From: Gemmatimonadales bacterium | GTDB taxonomy: Bacteria; Gemmatimonadota; Gemmatimonadetes; Gemmatimonadales; GWC2-71-9 | NCBI GenBank assembly: GCA_030601605.1 | Contig: JAUVTI010000003.1 | Coordinates: 1-35,931 of the forward strand | DNA length: 35,931 nucleotides | Reading direction: 5' to 3' | Shown here: positions 9,333 through 16,443 of the stretch, in pieces | Numbering within the stretch: the first letter of the stretch is position 1 | Layout: every line of letters starts with the position of its first letter | Translations under genes and position numbers: made by a program | The notes under the pieces: generated by a model | What the model was told of the DNA's origin: nothing | The model's input: only the letters and a program-made list of their open reading frames with translations | Databases searched by the model: none

Positions 9333-11300
9333 ATGCCGCGCACCCTCTTGGCCCCAGTGGCAGGTCTCGTGTCGCTGCTCGGCGCGGCGTGCGCAGGAGG
9401 GGCGATGTCGCTGCGCGAGCCTCCCCCGCCGCCCCAGACCGTGCACGGAGCCCTCGAGCTCCGCGTGGCCTACCCCCGGCAGGACGTACCGCTCACCGCT
9501 GGACCGGGCGCCTGGTTCGTGGTCCGCGCCGAATCCACATACGTCATCCCGGCGCGCGACTCGACGTTCATTTTCGGCTCGGTCGGGCGGGGCGACGCCC
9601 GCCTCAGCGTGAACGGTCAGGACGTCCCGGTATACCCGACCGGCGGCTGGATAGCGTGGGTGCCGCTTCCAGAAGACTCCGTGGCGCGCTTCGACATCGT
9701 GGCCGCGGCCGGCGGCGACACCGCTCGGATGTCGCTGTGGGCGCCCGTGGCCCGAGGCTTTGTGCCACCGGCGGAGGGCGTGTGGATCGACTCCACGTCG
9801 CTCTCGCCGTCCGGCGACCGTTGGATCAGGCCCGGCGAAGGCGTACGCCTGGAGGTGCGCGCCGCACCGGGAGCGCTGGTGCAGCTCCGGCTGGACGACT
9901 CCACGGTCGTACCCCTTATCACCGAAGCCGCTCCCGAGGACCTCCCCTGGGGTGAGCGCGCATTCGGCACCGTGCGGCCAGGCGTGCGGCCGGGGCGGCT
10001 GGACCGCTACGTGGGCTGGCACGTGGGGCGCATCGGGCCCGATCCCGGAGCCGTGCTCTCTCCCGACAGCGCGCCGGCGCCCGACGATTCGGCCTGGGCG
10101 TGGGTGGAGGCGGTCCGCGAGGCGGATACGGCCAGAGCGCGCTGGCCCCTGAGGATAGGGCTGGTGGACCCCGCGGCCCCGCCCGTGGTCGTGGTCAACG
10201 ACGACACCGCCGGCACCGGGCGCACCGACTCCGTGCTCGCCGGGCGGCCCGTGCCCTGGGGCACCTACCACTGGTTCTTCCCCACGGGTACCCTGGCGGC
10301 CGTGAGCGGTCGCTGGGATTCGCAGGTCCGGCTCCAGCTCTCCCGTTCCACGGTGGCTTGGGTAGACGCGCCCGACGTCCAACCGCTCCCGTCCGGGTAC
10401 CCGCCGCCGCGAGGCAGGGTGCGGTCGCTGCGCCTGCTGCCGGGACCCGCCTCGCTGCTGCTCCGTGTGCCGCTGCCGGACCGGATCCCCTACCGGGTGG
10501 ACGAGGCCGAGCGTGAGGTCACTCTCACGCTCTATGGCGTCGCGGCGGACGTGAATTGGATCCAGTACTCAGGCACCGACTCGCTGGTCGAGATCATCGC
10601 CTTCGAGCAACCGGCTGAGGACGTAACCGTGATCCGCGTGACCCTGAGCCGTCCGGTTTGGGGGTATCGCACGCGCTGGTCGGGCCATGACCTCGAGCTC
10701 GAGATTCGGCGGCCGCCGGTCATCGATCGCAGGAAGCCTCTCGAGGGCCGCCTCATTGCGCTGGACGCCGGCCACCCCCCGGGAGGCGCGATCGGACCCA
10801 CGGGCGTGCGCGAGCGCGACGTCAACCTGGAGGTGGCTCTCAGGGCCAGGGACCTCTTGGAGGAGCGGGGTGCCCGGGTATACCTCACACGAAGTGGCGA
10901 TTCTGCGCTCAGCCTGGCGGCGCGACCGCGCGCCGCGGAGGCGGCGGGCGCCGAGATCCTGATTTCGATCCATGCCAACGCTCTCCCCGACGGCGTGAAT
11001 CCGTTCGTGAACAACGGGACCAGCGTCTACTACTACCACCCGCGCAGCGCGCCGCTCGCTCGCGCGCTGGACCGGGCGCTCGTCGCCCAACTGGGCTTCC
11101 GCGACCTGGGGATGGGCCGCGGAGATCTGGCCCTGGCCCGGCCCACCTGGATGCCCGCTGCCCTCACGGAGGGGCTGTTCCTCATGCTGCCCGACCAGGA
11201 GGCCGTGCTGGCCAGCAGGGAGGGGCAGGACCGCTACGCGCGGGGCTTGGTGGAGGGACTGGAGGCGTTCCTGCGCGAGCGAGCCCAGGAGCAGCCCTGA
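9333..11300 (+). CDS. N-acetylmuramoyl-L-alanine amidase (Amidase_3), large lipoprotein form
   Basis: Zinc amidase that cuts between MurNAc and L-Ala in peptidoglycan. The 655-residue product begins with a signal peptide ending in LLGAAC (Cys20), so it is an envelope lipoprotein. The catalytic domain occupies about 473-650: LDAGHPPGG (His481), VRERDVN (Glu494), SIHANA (His547) and LTEGLF (Glu613) give the zinc ligands and catalytic glutamate of AmiA/B/C-type enzymes. The 450 residues before it are unusual: proline/aspartate-rich beta-strand sequence, with an AMIN-like stretch at about 390-465 just before the amidase domain. The start ATG has no Shine-Dalgarno and is set by the promoter 8 bases upstream. 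It is divergent from the signalling operon. The earlier part of the N-terminal region matches no family I recognise. Confidence 0.93.
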   Translation: MPRTLLAPVAGLVSLLGAACAGGAMSLREPPPPPQTVHGALELRVAYPRQDVPLTAGPGAWFVVRAESTYVIPARDSTFIFGSVGRGDARLSVNGQDVPVYPTGGWIAWVPLPEDSVARFDIVAAAGGDTARMSLWAPVARGFVPPAEGVWIDSTSLSPSGDRWIRPGEGVRLEVRAAPGALVQLRLDDSTVVPLITEAAPEDLPWGERAFGTVRPGVRPGRLDRYVGWHVGRIGPDPGAVLSPDSAPAPDDSAWAWVEAVREADTARARWPLRIGLVDPAAPPVVVVNDDTAGTGRTDSVLAGRPVPWGTYHWFFPTGTLAAVSGRWDSQVRLQLSRSTVAWVDAPDVQPLPSGYPPPRGRVRSLRLLPGPASLLLRVPLPDRIPYRVDEAEREVTLTLYGVAADVNWIQYSGTDSLVEIIAFEQPAEDVTVIRVTLSRPVWGYRTRWSGHDLELEIRRPPVIDRRKPLEGRLIALDAGHPPGGAIGPTGVRERDVNLEVALRARDLLEERGARVYLTRSGDSALSLAARPRAAEAAGAEILISIHANALPDGVNPFVNNGTSVYYYHPRSAPLARALDRALVAQLGFRDLGMGRGDLALARPTWMPAALTEGLFLMLPDQEAVLASREGQDRYARGLVEGLEAFLRERAQEQP

Positions 11301-11391
11301 GCCCGGAGGGGAGTGGCGCGGCGTGATCCAGCTCCCGGGCGCGGCGTGACGGCCCTCACCGAGGTGGGCGCCGAGTCTGGAACGGGTAGGG

Positions 11392-11421
11392 TTGATGCCG
11401 GGTTGTAAGAGAGGGTCTAAC
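11392..11421 (+). promoter_or_regulatory. Possible promoter for the GWxTD-like gene
   Basis: TTGATG (11392-11397), spacer of 18, TCTAAC (11416-11421); each box matches 4 of 6 consensus bases. The predicted start near 11428 would lie before both candidate start codons (GTG 11443 and ATG 11464). The gap from the amidase stop holds no other recognisable signal. Confidence 0.35.
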
Positions 11422-11463
11422 AAGCTCGGGGGGACTGAACGGGTGACCAACGTTCGGGTACAT

Positions 11464-13707
11464 ATGGGTGTGAGCTTCCGCACGGTTTGTCTCTCGATAG
11501 CTGGGCTATTTGTGGCACTGAACGTCGCCGCCCAGACTCCGGTGCAGCGGGATTCCGTCGAGGCGTTTCGCGACTCGCTCGCGGCGATCGACGACACCAT
11601 CGCGCTGCGTGAGCTGGAGTCTGCGATGATCGACGTGGCAAGGGTCGATCGCGACAATGCCCTGCTGCACGTCAAGCTGGGCTTCCTCGCGTATCGGTTG
11701 GGTGAGCTCACGGGTGCGAAGCAGCACCTCAACGACGCGGGGTCGGAGTTCGAGTGGGCGGCCGACCTCGAGCCGGAATGGCCCTACCCGTGGTACGGGC
11801 TGGGGCTGGCTGAGCTGGCGATGGGCGAGGTGTCGATGATCGCGCTGGAGAACATCCGGCAGGCTCTCGGCCTGGACTATCTGTCCAGGGCGGCGCGGGC
11901 CTTCGGAATGGCGGCCCTGGCCGATCCGGCGTTTGCGAACGCGATCGTGGACCTGGCCGAGACCGCCATGGCGCAGCGCGTCAGGCCCCGGCTGGAGCTC
12001 GCGCTCGGAGCGGTGCGTGAGGCGGCGCGGACGACCGCAGCCCGGATTCCCGAGGTCCAGCTTGCGCGCGGGCGGGTCGAGCGGATGGTGGGAGAGGGAG
12101 ACTCGGCGCTCGCTGCGTTCGAGCAGTACCTGGTGCTTGGAGGAGATTCTGGAATCGGGTATCTGGAAGTGGCGCGCACATTGTTCTACGTGAATCGGCC
12201 GCAGCAAGCGGAGTCGCTGTATTACGCCGGCGCTCCGCTCGCCGTGTTGCCGAAAGCCGTCGCGGCCACGCGCGAGGATCTGAGCTGGGTGGCCACGCCG
12301 GAGGAGCTCGAGTCGTTCGACCTCACCCCGACCGAGGAGCGGGCCGACTGGCTGCGCGACTTCTGGCTCCGCCGCGACGTGGCCGAGGCCAGGGCGCCGG
12401 GGGACCGGCTGCAGGAGCACTACCGGCGCTACTTCTACTCGCTGCACAACTACGCGCTCATGTCCCGGCACCGCCGCTACGGTCCGGTGAACCCATTCCG
12501 AACCGAGCAGCGGATGTTCGACGACCGCGGGATCATCTACTTGCGGCACGGAGAGCCGGACGAGCGGGCTTTCTTCAACGCGCCGGGCGTGGACCCCAAC
12601 GAGTCGTGGCTCTACATGCGGCCTGACGAGAACCAGATCTTCCACTTCGTGGCCGCCGGCGACCTGCAGGACTACAAGCTGGTCGAGAGCCTCACCGACA
12701 TACTCGGCCTCGGGGTCTCGATCGAGCTTCAGGCGTCGGGCAGGAGTCACCCGGGGACCCAGGATCTCTACCTGTCTCGCATGACGCTGGATCCGGTCTA
12801 CCAGCGTCTCACGACGACCAGTGCGGCCGGGCAGGGGCGCGTGATGGCGCGCGAGCGCCAGATGGGCGAGCGGGCCATCGCGTTCGGCACGACCACGGAC
12901 AGCTACCGGCTGCGGTTCGAGTTCCCGCTGGGAGCCACGGTGCAGCACTACGTGATCGGCGACCCGGACGGCGATGGCGGGCAGGTGTTGGTGGTGTTCG
13001 CCATCCCGGGCTCGGCGGTTGCGGCGCAGCCCCTGGGTGAGCGCCTCGCCTACCCGGTGCGGATGCGCGTGGTGGCGGCATCGCAGAGTGACGACTACGT
13101 CGCCTACCTCGACACGACGCGTGTGTTCATGACCTCGGAGCCGATCGGGCCACACCAGCACCTGAGTGGCTACCTGACGGTCCCCGTGCCGCACGGCGAC
13201 TATGTCGTCCGAGTGGTGTTGGGGCAGCCGTGGCGGGACGTCGGCGAGGTTCACCTCGCCGAAGGCACGGTCGTGCCGGACTTCTCGGCCGACTCGCTCA
13301 CGGTCAGCGACCTGATCGTGGGGCGCGAGGGCTCGGGTCTGGTCTGGCGGGTGGGTGACAGGGCCATGAACCTCAATCCTCTGCACGATTTTCCCCAGGG
13401 CGCCGACCTGGACGTCTACTACGAGGTGCACGGACTGGAGCGCGGCACGCTGTATCGCACGCGGCTCGAGGTGCACAAGCAGGGTGGAGGCTCGATCTTC
13501 GGCTGGATTGGGAGGCTGTTCGGGGGTGGCGGTCCGCCCATCTCCATCTCGTTCGATGGCGTCGCAGAGGGCCGCGCCACGACGGTGCTGCGTCAGGTGG
13601 ACATCAGCTCGCTCAAGCCGGGCAGCTATCGCCTCAAGATCGTCGTCGAGGACCCCGTCAGCGGGGCGGAAGTCGAGCGCGAATCCGAATTGAAAGTCGT
13701 TCAATAA
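11464..13707 (+). CDS. Secreted TPR / GWxTD-like domain protein
   Basis: A 747-residue exported protein (from ATG 11464) with a clear signal peptide (hydrophobic TVCLSIAGLFVALNVAAQ). Residues about 50-230 are helical repeats of TPR character (ALLHVKLGFLAYRLGEL, PWYGLGLAELAMGE). After a WLRDFWLRRDVAEA segment comes a block with FDDRGIIYLRHGEPDE at about 352-367 and ESWLYMRPDENQIFHFV, which matches the core of the GWxTD domain known from Gemmatimonadota, Acidobacteriota and Bacteroidota secreted proteins, though the naming GWxTD residues are degenerate (RTEQRMFDD). The C-terminal 300 residues are beta-rich. An alternative GTG start at 11443 has a GGGGG upstream and adds 7 residues. It precedes a membrane kinase gene by 57 bases. 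Function is unknown in the family. Confidence 0.85.
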   Translation: MGVSFRTVCLSIAGLFVALNVAAQTPVQRDSVEAFRDSLAAIDDTIALRELESAMIDVARVDRDNALLHVKLGFLAYRLGELTGAKQHLNDAGSEFEWAADLEPEWPYPWYGLGLAELAMGEVSMIALENIRQALGLDYLSRAARAFGMAALADPAFANAIVDLAETAMAQRVRPRLELALGAVREAARTTAARIPEVQLARGRVERMVGEGDSALAAFEQYLVLGGDSGIGYLEVARTLFYVNRPQQAESLYYAGAPLAVLPKAVAATREDLSWVATPEELESFDLTPTEERADWLRDFWLRRDVAEARAPGDRLQEHYRRYFYSLHNYALMSRHRRYGPVNPFRTEQRMFDDRGIIYLRHGEPDERAFFNAPGVDPNESWLYMRPDENQIFHFVAAGDLQDYKLVESLTDILGLGVSIELQASGRSHPGTQDLYLSRMTLDPVYQRLTTTSAAGQGRVMARERQMGERAIAFGTTTDSYRLRFEFPLGATVQHYVIGDPDGDGGQVLVVFAIPGSAVAAQPLGERLAYPVRMRVVAASQSDDYVAYLDTTRVFMTSEPIGPHQHLSGYLTVPVPHGDYVVRVVLGQPWRDVGEVHLAEGTVVPDFSADSLTVSDLIVGREGSGLVWRVGDRAMNLNPLHDFPQGADLDVYYEVHGLERGTLYRTRLEVHKQGGGSIFGWIGRLFGGGGPPISISFDGVAEGRATTVLRQVDISSLKPGSYRLKIVVEDPVSGAEVERESELKVVQ

Positions 13708-13714
13708 CACGCGC

Positions 13715-13742
13715 TTGACAGTGTTCGAACGCGGCCAATAGT
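13715..13742 (+). promoter_or_regulatory. Promoter for the second zinc-ribbon kinase
   Basis: Perfect -35 TTGACA (13715-13720), spacer of 16, -10 AATAGT (13737-13742, 4 of 6); TAGTTT at 13739 with spacer 18 is the other option. It starts 8 bases after the stop of the preceding gene and gives a short leader carrying AGAGGAG just before ATG 13765. Confidence 0.5.
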
Positions 13743-13764
13743 TTGAGAGTTCCAGAGGAGATTG

Positions 13765-15735
13765 ATGTTCTGTTCGCGTTGCGGTACGGAAGTCGATAAT
13801 CAGGCCAGGTTCTGTCCTTCCTGCGGCCTGGATCTCGCTACGACCACGCCCCTGGCTGCCGTACAGCCGGAGCGGGACGCCGAGAACGAGCTCGACGCCG
13901 TCCGCGACGCGCTGAAGGAAGAGTGGGAGATCGAGAAGGAGCTGGGTCGCGGTGGCATGGCCATCGTCTTCAGGGCCCACGACAAGCACCTCCACCGCGA
14001 CGTGGCAATCAAGGTGCTCCCGTTCTCGCTCGCCTTCGACGCCGAATTCGTGGAGCGCTTCCAGCGCGAGGCGCGCACGGCCGCCCAGCTCGAGCACCCG
14101 CACATCATCCCGATCTACCGCGTCGGCAAGACCGGCAGGGTGATCTTCTTCGTGATGAAGTACCTGCGCGGCGGGGCGCTGTCGGAGCTGCTCGCCGAGC
14201 GGGGCTCCCTCACGCCCAACCAGATCAGACAGGTCCTGGTGCAGACGGGCGGAGCGCTCGGCTACGCTCACCAGCACGGCATCGTGCACCGCGACATCAA
14301 GCCCGACAACATCATGTTCGACGAGTTGGGCCAGGCGGTGCTGACGGATTTCGGTATCGCCAAGGCGGCGACCGGCTCGCGGCTCACGGGCACCGGCATG
14401 TCCATCGGGACGCCGCACTACATGAGCCCTGAGCAGGCGCGCGCCCAGCCACTGGACGGACGCAGCGACATCTACTCGCTCGGCGTCGTGGCCTATCAGT
14501 GTCTCACAGGCACCGTCCCGTTCGACGGCGAGGACGCGTTCTCCATCGGCTACAAGCACATCATGGAGGAGGTGCCGGCCCCCGAGCTGCACACCAACGA
14601 GGAGCGCTCGCTGATGGGGGTCATCCGGCGCATGATGGCCAAGCAGGCGGACGAGCGGTTCCAGAACGCCGGAGAGCTGATAGCGGGACTGGAGGGACGC
14701 TTCAGGACACCGGCGCGGCCCACGCCCGCCACCACCTCTGCCGAGGCACCGACCTCGGTGATGGAGTCCAAGCCGACCGCGTCCAAGGCCATCCCACCCG
14801 ACGCCCGGCCTTCGACGCCCACCACGCCGATTCCGGCGGCTCAGTTCGATCCCGCGAAGGAGAAGAAGCGCAGCGGAGTGCTGGTCGGCATGGTAACCGT
14901 GCTGCTGCTGGGGCTGGGCGGTGCGAGCGGCTACTGGTACTTCGGGATGGATGCCGCGTGGCCTCCGTTCCCGGCTGCAGGCGGCGGTGTCGTGCCGGCC
15001 GAGTCCACGGCCGTCGCGGTCGACGATTCGCTGGGCGCCGGAGCCGGGGACTCGCTCGCGCTTGCCGCCGGCGACTCGGGGGCTGCCCCGGCGGACTCGG
15101 GCGCGACCGTCGACACCAGCGCCTCCGTGCCGGTCGCCGAGCTGCCGCCGACGGGAGTGCTGCACCTGACCGGTGTGCCCTCGCTCGCCCGCGTGACGGT
15201 GGACGGGGACGTGCAGACGGGCGAGTTCATCACCGTCGATCCGGGAACCATGCGGATCCGGGTGACCAAGACGGGACACGACACGTTCACGACGAGGGCG
15301 TCGGTGGGACGCGGCGACACGGTGAAGGTCGCCGTCCGGCTGAATGCGCTGGTCGCCGCAGCCGACACGCCGACCCCGCGGCGGCCGCGCCCCCGGCCGC
15401 TCGAGTACTACTGCGCCGATCCGATCACGGCGGGGGCGGACTACAACGCCGGCGACCGCTGCTTCGACACCGGCCCGCGGCCGTTGGCGGCGGGACTGGT
15501 GCCCGTGCGGCCCGAGATAGCGCAGCAGCAGCCCACTCCGGTCCGACTGTGGGTGAAGGTGCGCGCCGACAGCTCAGTCGGCGAAATCAAGTGGGTGCGA
15601 CAGTCCAACGTGCAGGCGTTCACCCTGAGTGCTGCGCGGTTTGCGATGGATCAGATGACCTACTCGCCCGCCCAGAAGGGCGGCCAGGCGGTGGACGGCT
15701 GGGTCCGCATGGCGCTGCGCGCGAGGCCCCAGTAG
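13765..15735 (+). CDS. Zinc-ribbon Ser/Thr kinase with PEGA-like and TonB-C-like periplasmic domains
   Basis: A 656-residue Hanks-type receptor kinase. Order: zinc ribbon (CSRCG...FCPSCG, 3-21); kinase at about 54-315 with LGRGGMAIVFRA, Lys83 (VAIKV), HRDIKPDN (Asp177), DFG 195-197, Thr/Ser-rich activation loop and SPEQ; Pro/Thr linker; transmembrane helix about 370-390; Ala/Asp/Ser-rich stalk with repeated GDS; a PEGA-like fold (GVLHLTGVPSLARVTVDG, about 463-528); a Pro/Arg linker; and a C-terminal domain (about 575-656, VRLWVKVRADSSVGEIKWV to GWVRMALRARP) that reads like the TonB C-terminal fold. The ATG at 13765 follows AGAGGAG with good spacing, and a TTG one codon earlier is not needed. 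The extracytoplasmic tail suggests envelope or cell-wall sensing; the ligand is unknown. Confidence 0.92.
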   Translation: MFCSRCGTEVDNQARFCPSCGLDLATTTPLAAVQPERDAENELDAVRDALKEEWEIEKELGRGGMAIVFRAHDKHLHRDVAIKVLPFSLAFDAEFVERFQREARTAAQLEHPHIIPIYRVGKTGRVIFFVMKYLRGGALSELLAERGSLTPNQIRQVLVQTGGALGYAHQHGIVHRDIKPDNIMFDELGQAVLTDFGIAKAATGSRLTGTGMSIGTPHYMSPEQARAQPLDGRSDIYSLGVVAYQCLTGTVPFDGEDAFSIGYKHIMEEVPAPELHTNEERSLMGVIRRMMAKQADERFQNAGELIAGLEGRFRTPARPTPATTSAEAPTSVMESKPTASKAIPPDARPSTPTTPIPAAQFDPAKEKKRSGVLVGMVTVLLLGLGGASGYWYFGMDAAWPPFPAAGGGVVPAESTAVAVDDSLGAGAGDSLALAAGDSGAAPADSGATVDTSASVPVAELPPTGVLHLTGVPSLARVTVDGDVQTGEFITVDPGTMRIRVTKTGHDTFTTRASVGRGDTVKVAVRLNALVAAADTPTPRRPRPRPLEYYCADPITAGADYNAGDRCFDTGPRPLAAGLVPVRPEIAQQQPTPVRLWVKVRADSSVGEIKWVRQSNVQAFTLSAARFAMDQMTYSPAQKGGQAVDGWVRMALRARPQ

Positions 15736-15748
15736 TAGAGCACGCTTC

Positions 15749-16261
15749 GTGATTCATCCCAGTGCCTACATCGCCCCGGGGGCCGTGGTCCTCGGGGCCG
15801 TTTCTTTGGGCGAAGACGCCAGCATCTGGTACAACGCCGTGGTGCGGGCGGACCTGGCGCCCATCTCGATCGGGGCCCAGACCAACATCCAGGATCTCAC
15901 CACGGTCCACGTGGACGAGGAGGTGCCGTGCACCATCGGACGGCGCGTTGGGGTCGGGCACCGCGCGATCCTGCATGGCTGCACTGTCGAGGACGAATGC
16001 TTGATTGGGATGGGGGTCAGCCTCCTGAGCCACGTGCACGTGGGCGCCGGCTCGGTCGTAGGCGCCGGATCGGTGGTGAAGGAAGGCACCCAGATCCCGC
16101 CGGGCTCGTTGGTGATCGGCGTGCCCGCTCGGGTGGTGCGCCCCGTGGATGACGCGCTGCGGCAGCGCATCCAGACGACGTGGGAGCACTACGTCGAACA
16201 GGCGCGCCAGCATCGCTCCGGCGCGATCGTGCGGCACCCGAGCACGCCCAGCCCCGGCTAG
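15749..16261 (+). CDS. Gamma carbonic anhydrase family protein (left-handed beta-helix)
   Basis: A 170-residue hexapeptide-repeat protein of the YrdA/CaiE/PaaY group. It keeps the family landmarks: SIWYNAVVRAD, NIQDLTTVHVD (His54) and GVGHRAILHGC (His71 and His76), the three zinc-ligand histidines of gamma carbonic anhydrases, followed by LIGMGVSLLSH and VVGAGSVV repeats and the PARVVR helix start. Members act as trimers; many hydrate CO2, others have unknown substrates, so the reaction is not certain. The start is GTG at 15749, 13 bases after the kinase stop, without a clear Shine-Dalgarno, so it is probably co-transcribed and read through from the kinase gene. Any functional tie to the kinase is unsupported. 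Confidence 0.9.
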   Translation: MIHPSAYIAPGAVVLGAVSLGEDASIWYNAVVRADLAPISIGAQTNIQDLTTVHVDEEVPCTIGRRVGVGHRAILHGCTVEDECLIGMGVSLLSHVHVGAGSVVGAGSVVKEGTQIPPGSLVIGVPARVVRPVDDALRQRIQTTWEHYVEQARQHRSGAIVRHPSTPSPG

Positions 16262-16299
16262 CAATTATGTGATGTGAACAACGAGGAGCCACGGTGTTC

Positions 16300-16319
16300 A
16301 GTGGTCGTCAGCGGCCACT
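16300..16319. other. Hairpin between the carbonic anhydrase gene and nrdJ
   Basis: AGTGGTCG (16300-16307), loop TCAG, CGGCCACT (16312-16319): an 8-bp stem with one T-G wobble and a tetraloop, 38 bases after the carbonic anhydrase stop. It has no T-run after it. It could help end the upstream transcript or be a leader element. I found no NrdR box or cobalamin riboswitch signature here. Confidence 0.4.
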
Positions 16320-16443
16320 TGCGTGACCCCCCGATCACTTCTACCTTGCCCCTCCGCGCGAACCTCCGGTTGTTGCATTACTCCGCGTCGATTCTCTGTT
16401 AGCTTTGATGGGATGGATCAATTCGAACCCAGGTGGGGACTTG

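Noticed and set aside
11506..15279. A 1257-codon minus-strand open frame
   Set aside because: It lies opposite the GWxTD-like gene and the kinase gene, both of which have clear domains. Its translation is Arg/His-rich with no recognisable motif, typical of an antisense frame in GC-rich DNA.
16262..16443. Cobalamin riboswitch or NrdR box before nrdJ
   Set aside because: A B12-dependent enzyme gene made this worth checking, but I found no B12-box-like sequence and no paired NrdR palindrome; only an 8-bp hairpin is present.
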